The position numbers and the translations under genes are program-made. DNA of 64,000 nucleotides from positions 35,715 to 99,714 of the forward strand of contig NZ_BAAADE010000009.1 in NCBI RefSeq assembly GCF_039522165.1. Reading direction: 5' to 3'. Under the pieces are notes generated by a model, which did not search any database, was not told where the DNA came from, and worked only from the letters and a program-made list of their open reading frames with translations. The DNA comes from Paenochrobactrum glaciei. GTDB lineage: Bacteria > Pseudomonadota > Alphaproteobacteria > Rhizobiales > Rhizobiaceae. Positions 1 through 8,896 of the stretch are shown piece by piece. Numbering within the stretch: position 1 is the stretch's first letter; each line of letters starts with the position of its first letter.

Positions 1-204
1 TTCGTGCTCAAAAGCATCCATCCGGGGCAAACATTGGATAATATTCGTGAAGCGACCGGCTTTGCTTTTGATGTGGCTGATGATTTGGGCGCAACGCCTG
101 ATCCTGACACCGAGACTTTGAAATTGTTACGCGGGGAGGTGCTGGAGGAGCTGGCTGAAACCTATCCGCAATTTGCAGAATTGATGACCGCTGATCTTCA
201 ATAG
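1..204 (+). CDS. CoA-transferase subunit beta, C-terminal fragment (runs off left edge)
   Basis: Only the last 67 codons are inside the window; the frame is open to base 1, so the start lies upstream. The visible part carries the HPG..L..I...TGF pattern near its start, which is typical of the C-terminal end of beta subunits of family I CoA-transferases (glutaconate or 3-oxoadipate CoA-transferase type). Such enzymes move CoA between acyl-CoA and a free acid in the cytoplasm and need an alpha subunit, presumably just upstream. It is followed 43 bp later by a second, unrelated (class III) CoA-transferase in the same direction, so both probably belong to one operon. Family assignment rests on a short segment, so the substrate cannot be given. 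Confidence 0.7.
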   Translation, partial: FVLKSIHPGQTLDNIREATGFAFDVADDLGATPDPDTETLKLLRGEVLEELAETYPQFAELMTADLQ

Positions 205-247
205 CGGTTTTGGTTCGGCGATTTTGAAAGAAATGTGAGGGGGCATA

Positions 248-1465
248 ATGACAAATTCGGACAATCATAATCAAGGGCAACACCAAAACCACGCGCAGGG
301 TGCGTTGGCAGGCTTGCGGGTGATTGATGTCAGCCGTGTTTTAGGTGCGCCTTACTGCACGCAAATTCTGGCTGACCACGGCGCGGAAGTGATTAAAATC
401 GAGCCGCCGCAGGGTGATGAAACCCGTGGCTGGGGGCCGCCGTTTCTGGGCGATGCGGCCAGTTATTTTCTGGGGCTGAACCGCAACAAAAAAGGCATGT
501 CGGTTGATTTCTCGCAAGAAGCGGGACGTGAACTGCTCTTGCACATGCTTGAAACGGCTGATGTTTTCGTTGAAAATTTTAAAGTCGGCACATTGGAAAA
601 ATGGGGCATCGGGCAGGAGATGCTGGCGCAACGCTTCCCGCGTTTAGTGCATTGCCGTGTTTCGGGCTTTGGAGCGGATGGTCCTTATGGTGGACGTCCG
701 GGCTATGACGCGGCCATTCAGGCGCTCAGCGGTATTATGAGTGTGAATGGCGAGCGTGGCGGCGAACCATTGCGCGTTGGACTGCCGGTTGTTGATATGG
801 TGACGGGTCTTAATGCTGCGATTGGCGTTTTGCTGGCATTGCAAGAGCGCAACACAAGCGGCAAAGGCCAGTTTGTTGAAGCGGCACTTTATGATTGTGG
901 TGTTTCATTACTGCATCCGCATTTGCCGAATTTTTATCTCAACGGCAAAGTGGCAAAGCCTTCCGGCAATGCGCATCCGAATATTTCGCCTTACGACACT
1001 TATGCCACCAAAACCGGTGCTCTGTTTTTGGCCGTTGGCAATAATCGCCAGTTCGCCACTTTGTGCAAAATTTTAAATATTTCGCATGTGGCAGAGGATC
1101 CGCGTTTTGTCAGCAATGCGGAGCGCAATAAAAATCGTGATGCCTTGAAGGTCGAGTTGGAAGCCGCATTGGTTGACCATGAATGTGCGGTGATTGCTGA
1201 AACCTTGGTGACATCCGGTGTGCCATGCGGTGCCGTGCGCAGCATTGATGAAGTTGTCAATGATCCGCACACTCATGCGCGCGGCATGATTGTTGATATT
1301 GAGGATTATCGTGGTACGGGCAGTCCGGTGAAATTGTCACGCACACCGGCAAGCTACCGGATGAAACCACCAGCTTTTGCTGAACATACGGAAGAATTAT
1401 TGGCTGAAGCAGGGCTGGAGTTAAAAGACTACGCTGCTGTTTTGCCACGCGAGATTACCACCTGA
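248..1465 (+). CDS. CaiB/BaiF family (class III) CoA-transferase
   Basis: A 405-aa cytoplasmic enzyme of the usual family length (about 400 aa). After a His/Gln/Asn-rich N-terminal tail of about 18 residues the CaiB fold begins (LAGLRVIDVSR). The GYDAAIQALSG motif supplies the expected catalytic Asp at residue 154, which forms the acyl-aspartyl anhydride in this family. GDETRGWGPPF and the LNRNK segment are also typical. The ATG at 248 is preceded by a good GAGGGGG ribosome-binding site. It transfers CoA from a donor thioester to a carboxylic acid; substrate unknown. Neighbours (class II aldolase, TRAP transporter, acyl-CoA ligase) suggest activation of an imported organic acid. It is half the length of the DMSP enzyme DddD, so that role is not supported. 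Confidence 0.9.
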   Translation: MTNSDNHNQGQHQNHAQGALAGLRVIDVSRVLGAPYCTQILADHGAEVIKIEPPQGDETRGWGPPFLGDAASYFLGLNRNKKGMSVDFSQEAGRELLLHMLETADVFVENFKVGTLEKWGIGQEMLAQRFPRLVHCRVSGFGADGPYGGRPGYDAAIQALSGIMSVNGERGGEPLRVGLPVVDMVTGLNAAIGVLLALQERNTSGKGQFVEAALYDCGVSLLHPHLPNFYLNGKVAKPSGNAHPNISPYDTYATKTGALFLAVGNNRQFATLCKILNISHVAEDPRFVSNAERNKNRDALKVELEAALVDHECAVIAETLVTSGVPCGAVRSIDEVVNDPHTHARGMIVDIEDYRGTGSPVKLSRTPASYRMKPPAFAEHTEELLAEAGLELKDYAAVLPREITT

Positions 1466-1493
1466 AACGCGCGCGGGAGTTTAAGCGCGTTTC
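1464..1493 (+). repeat. intercistronic hairpin GAAACGCGC / GCGCGTTTC
   Basis: A perfect 9-bp inverted repeat (arms 1464-1472 and 1485-1493, 12-nt loop) starts at the stop codon of the CaiB-type gene and ends 29 bp before the aldolase. There is no T-tract, so it is more likely an mRNA-stability or processing element than a terminator. Confidence 0.55.
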
Positions 1494-1522
1494 AAACACA
1501 GACACTAAAGGGGGGTGCGAAA

Positions 1523-2182
1523 ATGTCATTTTCGCCGGAGGAGAGAGCACTCAGACAAGAACTGATTGATGCTTGTTGCAATATGAACAAGCTTGGCATC
1601 AATCGGGGAACGTCAGGCAATATCAGTGTGCGCAACGGCAATGGTTTGCTGATTTCGCCCACTGGCATTCCTTATGAACAGTTGAAACCTGAACATATTG
1701 TGCAGCTGGACTGGGAAGGGAATTTTGAAGGCGACATTCTGCCAAGCAGCGAATGGCGTTTTCATCGTGACGTTTTACAAGCGCGCGACGATCTCAATGC
1801 TCTGGTTCACACCCATTCCACCCATGCATCCGCTTTGTCGGTGATGAAGAAGTCCATTCCTGCCATCCATTATATGATTGCAGCTGCCGGCGGCAAAGAC
1901 ATCCGCTGCTCCGGTTATGCAACCTTCGGCACGCAAGAACTGGCTGATGAACTTCTCATCGCGATGGAAGGCCGCCGTGCCTGCCTGATGGCACATCACG
2001 GTGTGCTGGCGGGGCATGTTTCGATTGCCCGTGCCTTGGCATTGGCAGTGACAGTAGAAGAACTGGCAACGCAATATCTGCTTTGCCTGCCGCTCGGCGA
2101 ACCGCCGGTGTTGAGTGACGAAGAGATCACTACTGTTTTGCAAAAATTCCGCACCTACGGACAGCAACCACGCAAAATGTGA
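1523..2182 (+). CDS. class II aldolase/adducin family protein
   Basis: 219 aa, the normal length for fuculose-phosphate-aldolase-type enzymes. The glycine-rich NRGTSGNISVR segment (residues about 27-37) is the phosphate/carboxylate-binding loop of the family, and HTHSTHA (about 95-101) gives the zinc-binding His pair, with a further AHHGV (about 155) near the third ligand. The ATG is preceded by an AAAGGGGGG ribosome-binding site. Family members perform zinc-dependent retro-aldol cleavage or decarboxylation of hydroxy acids or sugar phosphates. In this operon a cleavage of a hydroxy(oxo)acid is the natural guess, feeding the TPP decarboxylase and aldehyde dehydrogenase further down, but the sequence does not fix the substrate. 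Confidence 0.88.
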   Translation: MSFSPEERALRQELIDACCNMNKLGINRGTSGNISVRNGNGLLISPTGIPYEQLKPEHIVQLDWEGNFEGDILPSSEWRFHRDVLQARDDLNALVHTHSTHASALSVMKKSIPAIHYMIAAAGGKDIRCSGYATFGTQELADELLIAMEGRRACLMAHHGVLAGHVSIARALALAVTVEELATQYLLCLPLGEPPVLSDEEITTVLQKFRTYGQQPRKM

Positions 2183-2232
2183 GCCGCGCAAAATATAGCC
2201 AATATATTTTCCGCAAAATATGAGATTGAGCG

Positions 2233-2784
2233 ATGGAAAAAACAGAAAATCTATCATCAGTGAGCGAGGCAAGCGGGCAGGTTTCACCTGTATTACGCTG
2301 CCTTTATAATCTGATCGTCAAAATCGAAACTGTCGTTTGTTACGTCTTCTTTATTGCAGGCACTGTGGCGCTTGTGGTCGACATTTTTGGCCGTGAAGTG
2401 CTGGGGCAAGGTGTTTTTGGTGCGCAGCGCGTGGCCGTTTATTGCATGGCTGTTGCCGGTATCATGGGCTTTTCTTACGTAATTTCGCATGGTGGCCATT
2501 TGCGCCCGACAGTGCTCGACAAATTGGTGCCAGAAAAATTTGATGCCCTTGCCGCGCGTTTGGCAGATTTTCTGTCCTGCCTTTTGTGCCTCGGTCTTGC
2601 TTATGCGAGCTATCTTTTCATCTACAGCACTTATTCGATCGGCGAGCGCGATATGACGCTGCCCGTGAATATCTGGGCCATTCAGAGCGTGCTGATTTTT
2701 GCCTTTGGTTTTGCAGCGATCAAATTTTTGATGTTTGTAGTGGTTCCGGCTCTGCGTCCACGGGACGGCGGAGGTGACATATGA
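2233..2784 (+). CDS. TRAP transporter small permease subunit (DctQ type)
   Basis: 183 aa with four hydrophobic segments (about 33-55, 68-90, 110-130, 148-170), matching the four-helix DctQ module of tripartite ATP-independent periplasmic transporters. The short cytoplasmic N-terminus lacks a signal peptide. Its 3' end overlaps the large permease by 4 bp (ATGA type), so the two are translationally coupled. The binding protein of the system lies about 4.4 kb downstream (7202-8206), after two enzyme genes, which is an unusual split of the usual P-Q-M order. Transport of a carboxylate driven by the sodium gradient is expected from the family. Confidence 0.88.
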   Translation: MEKTENLSSVSEASGQVSPVLRCLYNLIVKIETVVCYVFFIAGTVALVVDIFGREVLGQGVFGAQRVAVYCMAVAGIMGFSYVISHGGHLRPTVLDKLVPEKFDALAARLADFLSCLLCLGLAYASYLFIYSTYSIGERDMTLPVNIWAIQSVLIFAFGFAAIKFLMFVVVPALRPRDGGGDI

Positions 2785-4043
2785 CCGGTTTTCTGATTAC
2801 AGCGAGCAGTCTCTTACTCGTAGTTTTGCGTCAGCCAATGGTGCTTGTGCTGGCCTTTGCGGTCATGTGTGTTCACCAGTTTGTGGCGCGCAATTCATCG
2901 GTCGAATTTTTCATTCAGGATTTATGGTTCACCGTCGATCGTGACGTGCTGTTGCCAATTCCGATGTTTATTCTGGCTGGTAATATTATGAGCCGCGGTG
3001 TGATTGCACAGCGCCTCATTGATATTATGATTGAGCTGACCGCCAATATTCGTGGCGGTTTGGCGGTTGCAACCATTCTGGCTTGTGCGGTTTTTGCAGC
3101 TATCTCCGGCTCGTCCATTGTGACACTGGCAGCTATCGGCTCAATTATGTATCCGGCTTTGTTGCGTGAAGGCTATTCCAAGCATTTGGCTTTGGGGCTT
3201 TTGTGCTCTGGCGGTACGCTTGGCATTCTCATTCCGCCATCTATTCCGATGATGCTTTATGGCATTATCACTGATACTTCGATTGTAAAATTGTTCATGG
3301 GCGGCATTGGTCCCGGCCTGTTGATGACAGTTTTCTTCGTTGTTTATTGTGTGATTGTTGCGCCGATCAGAGCACGCGGTCAATTCTCTTTCCGTCGCTT
3401 GCTGACTGCTATGCGACGCGGCGGGCCTGCCATGTTCTTGCCGGTTCTGTTGCTTGGCGGTATTTACACTGGCTATTTCACCGCAACGGAAGCCGCTGTT
3501 GTATCGCTTGTTTATGCCTTGGCGGTTGAAGGTCTGATCTATCGCGATCTGACAATGAAAGACTTTACCGCTATGTTGGGCGAGTCCGTGCGTTTGTTCG
3601 GAACCCTGCTGCCGCTTTTGGCGATTGCAGGTAGTTTCAACACCATTCTCGACTATGAAGGCATTCCGAAAATGCTGGTTGAGTGGCTCAGCCAGTGGAT
3701 CACCAATCCGGTAACGGCTGGTCTGACAATGAACGTGATCTTGCTGATTGCCGGTTGCTTCATGGATGTGGGTTCAGCCATTCTGATCCTCTCGCCATTG
3801 CTGCTTCCATTGATGCAGGCACATGGTTTTGATCCGGTGCATGTGGGTGTGATCACTACAGTCAATCTTGAGATTGGCTACATCACCCCGCCTGTCGGTA
3901 TCAATCTATTCGTGGCGATGAGTGTCTTTAAAGAAAGCTTTACCACCATTGTGCGCGGGGTCTGGCCTTTTGTGCTGCTGATGCTGATCCCGTTGCTTAT
4001 TACAACCTTTGTTCCGCAACTCGTGTTCATGTTTGTCCCGTAA
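2781..4043 (+). CDS. TRAP transporter large permease subunit (DctM type)
   Basis: 420 aa, highly hydrophobic with about 12 membrane segments, the normal DctM size. Signature regions are present: PMFILAGNIMSRGVI near residue 55, SGSSIVTLAAIGSIMYP near 110, GILIPPSIPMMLYGI near 150, and the C-terminal ITPPVGINLFV loop near 370. It forms the substrate-translocating subunit together with the overlapping small permease. A hairpin (4065-4093) follows before the TPP enzyme gene. Confidence 0.92.
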   Translation: MTGFLITASSLLLVVLRQPMVLVLAFAVMCVHQFVARNSSVEFFIQDLWFTVDRDVLLPIPMFILAGNIMSRGVIAQRLIDIMIELTANIRGGLAVATILACAVFAAISGSSIVTLAAIGSIMYPALLREGYSKHLALGLLCSGGTLGILIPPSIPMMLYGIITDTSIVKLFMGGIGPGLLMTVFFVVYCVIVAPIRARGQFSFRRLLTAMRRGGPAMFLPVLLLGGIYTGYFTATEAAVVSLVYALAVEGLIYRDLTMKDFTAMLGESVRLFGTLLPLLAIAGSFNTILDYEGIPKMLVEWLSQWITNPVTAGLTMNVILLIAGCFMDVGSAILILSPLLLPLMQAHGFDPVHVGVITTVNLEIGYITPPVGINLFVAMSVFKESFTTIVRGVWPFVLLMLIPLLITTFVPQLVFMFVP

Positions 4044-4064
4044 GCGGATCGCGTTTCTCAACCG

Positions 4065-4093
4065 GACATGTCGCATGTGCTTTGCGGCATGTC
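4065..4093 (+). repeat. intercistronic hairpin after the DctM gene
   Basis: Arms GACATGTCGC (4065-4074) and GCGGCATGTC (4084-4093) pair over 10 bp with one G-U pair and a 9-nt loop. No T-tract follows. It separates the permease from the TPP enzyme in what is otherwise one operon. Confidence 0.5.
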
Positions 4094-4138
4094 ACTTAAA
4101 CAGTAAGAAATATCTGCCTTGGTAAGTTAGGACAAAAG

Positions 4139-5695
4139 ATGAAAATGAACGGTGCTGACGCCCTTTGCGATACGCTGCTTGCGCATGAGATTGATGTCTG
4201 TTTTGCAAATCCGGGTACATCGGAAATGCATTTTGTGGCAGCTCTCGACCGGAAACCGGAAATGCGCTGCGTTCTCGGCCTGTTTGAAGGCGTGGTGACG
4301 GGCGCGGCAGACGGCTATGCCCGCATGGCCGATAAGCCTGCGGCAACGCTGCTTCATTTGGGCTCCGGCCTTGGCAATGGTATTGCGAATTTGCACAATG
4401 CACGACGTGCTTTTACACCGATGGTCAATATTGTCGGTGATCACGCGACCTACCATTTGCAATATGACGCACCGCTGACCAGTGACATTGAAGGTATTGC
4501 CAAGCCGGTTTCGGCATGGGTGCGCACCACCAAATCCTCTGATGATGTGATCAATGATGCCAGTGATGCGATTGAAGTGGCAAGTGCTAAGCCCGGCCAA
4601 ATTGCGACACTCATTTTGCCTGCCGATGCGGCATGGAATGAAGTGCAGAATGGCAAGGTGACACCACGTGCCAAACCAAAACCTCAGCAGGTGAGCGAGG
4701 AAGCGGTGCGCGAAGCAGCAAGTGCTATCCGCAATGGTAAGCGCACAATGTTGTTGCTTTCCGGCATGGCACTGCGTGAAGAAGGCTTGGTAATTGCAGG
4801 CCGCATTGCGGAAAGCACAGGTGTGCGCATTCTTGCCCAGCAATCCAATGGCCGTATGCAGCGCGGTGCTGGCCGTGTGGCGATTGACCGTGTTAAATAT
4901 CGAGCAGAAGATGCAACAGCCGATCTTGCCGATGTCGATCAGATGATCCTGATTGGCGCGAAAGAACCGGTGGCGTTTTTTGCTTATCCGGGCAAGCCGA
5001 GCACATTTTTAAAGCCGGAAGCAACGGTTATTCCTTATGCGGATAATACATGCGATCTGATCCATGCACTGCAATGGCTGGCAGATGAATTGGGCATTCC
5101 TGCCAATGCACCGGTAACGCTCAACAAGCGTGAAAAAGCTATTTTGCCGACAGGTCAGTTAAATTCTAACAAGATCGCCACCGTTATTGGTGCGTTGATG
5201 CCGGAAAATGCGGTTGTGGTGGACGAATCCATCAGTTCAGGGCGTGATTTTTTTAACTTCACCCATTCATCGGCACCGCATGATTTTCTGCAATTAACCG
5301 GTGGTGCAATCGGTATCGGTTTGCCATTGGCAACGGGTGCGGCAATTGCCTGCCCAGATCGCAAAGTGGTGGCTTTGCAAGCTGATGGCAGCGGCATGTA
5401 TACGCTTCAGGCGCTGTGGTCGCACGCGCGTGAAGAGCTGGATATTGTCACCGTTATTTTTGCCAATCAGCGTTATGCGATCCTGCATCATGAGTTGAAA
5501 AATGTTGGTGCCGGTGTTGCCGGACGCAATGCAACGCATATGCTTGATCTGGTGAACCCGACATTGGATTGGGTGAGCCTTGCCAAAGGCATGGGTGTGG
5601 AAGGTGCACGCGCTTCCACGGCTGAGGAATTTGCCGATCTGTTTGCTCATGCTTGTTCGCGCAAAGGCCCGTTCCTGATTGAAGCCTTTATCTGA
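4139..5695 (+). CDS. thiamine-diphosphate-dependent enzyme, benzoylformate-decarboxylase / acetolactate-synthase-like
   Basis: 518 aa with the standard three-domain layout: pyrimidine-binding domain (about 1-170), central domain (about 190-320) and PP-binding domain (about 345-518). Glu50 in GLFEGVVTGAADGYA is the residue expected to activate the cofactor. NPGTSE at 24-29 and His73 in LLHLGSGLGN resemble the active-site Ser and His regions of benzoylformate decarboxylase. The Mg/TPP motif is an ADGSGMY form, not strict GDG, as in many BFD relatives. The length is shorter than true acetolactate synthase large subunits, and no small regulatory subunit is present, so a role in branched-chain amino-acid synthesis is unlikely. 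Decarboxylation of a 2-oxo acid to an aldehyde fits the aldehyde dehydrogenase directly downstream. Confidence 0.85.
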   Translation: MKMNGADALCDTLLAHEIDVCFANPGTSEMHFVAALDRKPEMRCVLGLFEGVVTGAADGYARMADKPAATLLHLGSGLGNGIANLHNARRAFTPMVNIVGDHATYHLQYDAPLTSDIEGIAKPVSAWVRTTKSSDDVINDASDAIEVASAKPGQIATLILPADAAWNEVQNGKVTPRAKPKPQQVSEEAVREAASAIRNGKRTMLLLSGMALREEGLVIAGRIAESTGVRILAQQSNGRMQRGAGRVAIDRVKYRAEDATADLADVDQMILIGAKEPVAFFAYPGKPSTFLKPEATVIPYADNTCDLIHALQWLADELGIPANAPVTLNKREKAILPTGQLNSNKIATVIGALMPENAVVVDESISSGRDFFNFTHSSAPHDFLQLTGGAIGIGLPLATGAAIACPDRKVVALQADGSGMYTLQALWSHAREELDIVTVIFANQRYAILHHELKNVGAGVAGRNATHMLDLVNPTLDWVSLAKGMGVEGARASTAEEFADLFAHACSRKGPFLIEAFI

Positions 5696-5736
5696 TTTTT
5701 TGCTGGAAATGCTCTTGAAATTGAGTGGAGATGAAA

Positions 5737-7173
5737 ATGTATTCTGAAAAACTGCAACTTCTGATCAATGGCCGTTGGATTGGTGAAGAAGGTGGTCGCA
5801 AGGGTGAAGATGTTTTCAACCCTGCTGACGAACAGGTGCTGGCACGTCTGCCGCATGCGACCCGCGATGATCTGGATGCGGCTTTGGATGCGGCGCAGAA
5901 AGCATTCCGCAGCTGGAAGAAAAGCTCGCCGATGGAGCGCTCCAAAATCATGCGCCGTGCCGGTGATCTGATCCGTGAACGTGCTGATGAAATTGCCCGT
6001 AATATGACACTTGATCAGGGCAAGCCATTTGTGGAAGCGCGTGGCGAGATCATGGCTTGTGCCGATTTGCTTGACTGGCATGCAGAAGAAGGCCGCCGCA
6101 TTTATGGTCGTGTCATTCCGGCTCGTGCTGAAAATGTACGTCAGCTTGTTGTGCGTGAGCCGATCGGCGTTTGTGTGGCTTTCACGCCGTGGAATTTTCC
6201 GGCCAATCAGGCAATCCGCAAAATTGCAGCCGCCATTGGTTCCGGTTGTACGCTTATTCTCAAAGGCCCTGAAGAAACACCAAGTGCAGTGGTGGCGCTG
6301 GCGCGCGCTATGCAGGATGCAGGTCTGCCGGATGGTTGTCTCAATCTGGTCTGGGGTGTACCGGCAGAAATTTCCAGCTATCTGATTGCCTCGCCGATCA
6401 CCGCTAAAGTGAGCTTCACCGGTTCGGTGCCGGTTGGCAAGCAGCTGGCTTCCTTAGCATCACTCCATATGAAGCGCTCGACAATGGAACTTGGCGGCCA
6501 TGCGCCGGTGCTGATTTTCCCTGATGCGGATGTGGAACGCGCTGCCGATATTATGGCTGCTTCAAAGGTCAGAAATGCCGGTCAGGTTTGTGTTTCACCG
6601 ACAAGGTTTTATGTGCATGAAAAAGTGCAGGAGCAGTTTTTGGAACGCTTCAGCGCCAATATTGCCAAGGTAAAAGTTGGGAATGGTCTGGATGCCGACA
6701 GCCAGATGGGGCCATTGGTCAATGCGCGTCGCGTTGAAGCGATTGATGGTTTTGTGCAGGAAGCACGCGGCAATGGTTCCAAGATCATGTGCGGCGGCGA
6801 GCGCATCGGCAATCGCGGCCATTTCTATGCGCCGACAGTGGTGTTTAACCCGCCGGAAGATTCACGATTGATGACCGAAGAGCCGTTTGGCCCGATTGCA
6901 GCGGTGACCTCATTTAAAGATACCGATGATGTGCTGCGCCGTGCCAACAGCCTGCCATTTGGTCTGGCGTCTTATGTCTTCACCCAATCCAGCAAGACCG
7001 TCACGCAAGTGTCGGACGGATTGGAAAGCGGCATGGTGACAATCAATCACTTAGGCCTTGCACTGCCGGAAACACCGTTCGGGGGCATTAAAGATAGTGG
7101 CTATGGCAGCGAAGGCGGTTCGGAAGCTTTCGACGGCTATCTGATCACTAAATTCATCACGCAATTTGAATAA
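5737..7173 (+). CDS. NAD(P)-dependent succinate-semialdehyde-dehydrogenase-like aldehyde dehydrogenase
   Basis: 478 aa counted from the ATG at 5737, chosen because GTGGAG sits 6 bp upstream; in-frame GTG 5725 and ATG 5731 overlap that site. The aldehyde dehydrogenase core is intact: PWNFP (Asn153), Lys176, the FTGS nucleotide-binding turn, ELGG (general base Glu251) and GQVCVSP (catalytic Cys285). The opening NGRWI and the MTLDQGKP segment are typical of the GabD group. It oxidises an aldehyde to the acid with NAD(P)+. Lying 41 bp after the TPP decarboxylase, it probably takes that enzyme's aldehyde product. The lysine motif reads LKGPEE, where LKPSE is commoner, so the substrate may differ from succinate semialdehyde. 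Confidence 0.9.
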   Translation: MYSEKLQLLINGRWIGEEGGRKGEDVFNPADEQVLARLPHATRDDLDAALDAAQKAFRSWKKSSPMERSKIMRRAGDLIRERADEIARNMTLDQGKPFVEARGEIMACADLLDWHAEEGRRIYGRVIPARAENVRQLVVREPIGVCVAFTPWNFPANQAIRKIAAAIGSGCTLILKGPEETPSAVVALARAMQDAGLPDGCLNLVWGVPAEISSYLIASPITAKVSFTGSVPVGKQLASLASLHMKRSTMELGGHAPVLIFPDADVERAADIMAASKVRNAGQVCVSPTRFYVHEKVQEQFLERFSANIAKVKVGNGLDADSQMGPLVNARRVEAIDGFVQEARGNGSKIMCGGERIGNRGHFYAPTVVFNPPEDSRLMTEEPFGPIAAVTSFKDTDDVLRRANSLPFGLASYVFTQSSKTVTQVSDGLESGMVTINHLGLALPETPFGGIKDSGYGSEGGSEAFDGYLITKFITQFE

Positions 7174-7201
7174 AAACCATAATAGTTTGGGAGGGACTAG
7201 C

Positions 7202-8206
7202 ATGAAAAAACTAACAACTCTGGCCGTGTTCTCGGCGCTTGCAGCCACAGTGTCGTTCAGCGGCACTGTGCAGGCCGCAGAAACCATGCGTATTGCAGGT
7301 TCGCTGCGACCGGGCTCGATGATGGATGGCATTATCCAGACCTTCATCACCAACTTCAACAAGCAAGCCGGTGATGATTATAAAATTGAATATCAGCTGG
7401 TTGCCAATGATCAGGAAATGACCCAGCAGGTAATCCGTGGTCGCTTGGAAATCGGCACTACCGGTCTTGCCGGTTCGGCTGTTTCTATTCCGCCGGCTGC
7501 TGTACTTTCGATGCCTTATTTGTGGGACAATGACGCGCAGCGCCGTTGGGCAACTGACAATGTCGTGCGTCCGGCTCTGGAAAAAATCTTTGAAGAAAAC
7601 GGACTGGTGGTGATCGGTCTTGGTGATGCAGGCTGGTCAAACATGTTCTGTAAAACCACTTGCTCGACACCGGATGATATTGCCGGTCAGCGTTTCCGCA
7701 TTCCACCGGCAGCATCGGCGCGTGCTTTCTGGCAAAATGTCGGTGTGAACGGCGTACAGCTCTCATTGCCGGATTTCTTCACCGGTTTGGAGCAGGGCAT
7801 GGTTGAAGGCGGCGATCTGCCATTTACCTTCTATGTCACCACGCCTGCGGCGCAGTTTGCTAAAACCTATACGCAGACCCATCAATATCATCATGAGCAG
7901 ATTTTCTTCGTCAATAAGCGCTTCTATGACGGTTTGCCTGCCGAAATTCAGGCACTGCTGAAAAGCTCGATGCCTTCAACTGATGAAATGCGCCAGCGTC
8001 AGGATGATGATGAAAAGGCACAGGTCAGCAAGTTTGAAGCTGATGGCGGCAAGTTTGTAACATTGAGCGAAGAGCAGCAAAAAGTCTGGGCTGACAAGGT
8101 GGGTGATACTCATTCAGCCCTTTTGAAAGATCTGCCTGCTGCTGCCACCACGCTTTATGAAGCGGTGCAGGACGGCAAGCGCCAATATGCCGAGAAGAAT
8201 AAGTAA
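7202..8206 (+). CDS. TRAP transporter substrate-binding protein (DctP type)
   Basis: 334 aa from the ATG at 7202, which has a GGGAGGG ribosome-binding site 4 bp upstream; an earlier in-frame start would overlap the dehydrogenase and spoil the signal peptide. Residues 1-29 form a Sec signal peptide with a cleavage site after QAA. The mature protein shows the DctP pattern, including IGTTGLAGS and GTQ-like EGGDLPFTFY regions, and the LE(Q)GMVEGGD segment of the ligand pocket. It delivers the substrate to the Q/M membrane subunits at 2233-4043. Two enzyme genes intervene. A perfect hairpin follows the gene, which would allow more binding protein than downstream products. Confidence 0.9.
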   Translation: MKKLTTLAVFSALAATVSFSGTVQAAETMRIAGSLRPGSMMDGIIQTFITNFNKQAGDDYKIEYQLVANDQEMTQQVIRGRLEIGTTGLAGSAVSIPPAAVLSMPYLWDNDAQRRWATDNVVRPALEKIFEENGLVVIGLGDAGWSNMFCKTTCSTPDDIAGQRFRIPPAASARAFWQNVGVNGVQLSLPDFFTGLEQGMVEGGDLPFTFYVTTPAAQFAKTYTQTHQYHHEQIFFVNKRFYDGLPAEIQALLKSSMPSTDEMRQRQDDDEKAQVSKFEADGGKFVTLSEEQQKVWADKVGDTHSALLKDLPAAATTLYEAVQDGKRQYAEKNK

Positions 8207-8216
8207 ATAGCCCTCA

Positions 8217-8243
8217 TTTGCGGGTGGTTATTCCACCCGCAAA
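8217..8243 (+). repeat. hairpin after the first DctP gene
   Basis: Perfect 11-bp inverted repeat: TTTGCGGGTGG (8217-8227), loop of 5, CCACCCGCAAA (8233-8243). There is no T-run, so partial termination or 3'-end protection of the binding-protein mRNA is more likely than full termination. Confidence 0.6.
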
Positions 8244-8287
8244 CATGGGTCTTAAAGCCTTTAAACGAGCCATTTATGGAGCCTGTT

Positions 8288-8866
8288 ATGACTGATAAGC
8301 CTATCAGCCGCTTTCCTGTGCCTGAATTAAAAGATCTGCCGGAAGATATTGCTGCACGCATCAAAGATGTGAGCGATAAATCCGGTTTTATCCCGAATGT
8401 GTTTTTGGTGCTAGCACATCGTCCTGATGAATTCAGAGCGTTTATGGCTTATCATGATGCTTTGATGGAACGCCCTAGTAATCTCACCATTGCTGAGCGT
8501 GAGATGATTGTGGTTGCCACCAGCACCGTCAATCAGTGCCAATATTGCGTTGTTGCTCATGGGGCGATTTTGCGTATCCGTGCGAAAAACCCGCTGATTG
8601 CCGATCAGGTTGCACTGAATTTCCGCAAAGCCGATATTACGCCGCGCCAGAAAGCGATGCTCGAATTTGCTTCGAAAGTGTCGGCACGCGCTTATGAAGT
8701 AGGGGAAGATGATTTCGATACACTGAAATCTCATGGCTTCACCGAAGAAGACATCTGGGACATGACCGCGATTACCGCATTCTTTGGCATGTCAAACCGT
8801 ATTGCCAATGTCACCAGCATGCGCCCGAATGACGAATTTTACATGCTTGGCCGCACCCAGAAATAA
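8288..8866 (+). CDS. peroxidase-related / carboxymuconolactone-decarboxylase-like protein (AhpD fold)
   Basis: 192 aa from ATG 8288; GGAG lies 6 bp upstream, so the ATG at 8276 is rejected. The AhpD signature is clear: Cys84-x2-Cys87 followed by His91 in NQCQYCVVAH. This CxxC..H arrangement is the redox centre of AhpD-type alkylhydroperoxidases, whereas gamma-carboxymuconolactone decarboxylases usually lack the Cys pair. The length and the 'peroxidase-related' region (SGFIPNVF near residue 32) match the uncharacterised peroxidase-related family. A protective or thiol-redox role in the catabolic operon is an inference. Confidence 0.85.
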   Translation: MTDKPISRFPVPELKDLPEDIAARIKDVSDKSGFIPNVFLVLAHRPDEFRAFMAYHDALMERPSNLTIAEREMIVVATSTVNQCQYCVVAHGAILRIRAKNPLIADQVALNFRKADITPRQKAMLEFASKVSARAYEVGEDDFDTLKSHGFTEEDIWDMTAITAFFGMSNRIANVTSMRPNDEFYMLGRTQK

Positions 8867-8896
8867 GCCTGTAGCATTAAGACGGAAGAGTACGAT

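Noticed and set aside
248..1465. DMSP CoA-transferase/lyase DddD
   Set aside because: The protein has a single CaiB domain of 405 aa, about half of DddD. AcuI nearby is not sufficient evidence for DMSP use.
4127..4843. 238-codon open frame antisense to the TPP enzyme gene
   Set aside because: Composition is typical of a shadow frame (many Cys, His, Arg), and the sense strand encodes a complete enzyme.
4139..5695. Housekeeping acetolactate synthase large subunit
   Set aside because: It is short, has BFD-like active-site residues, and no small subunit or ilvC is adjacent.
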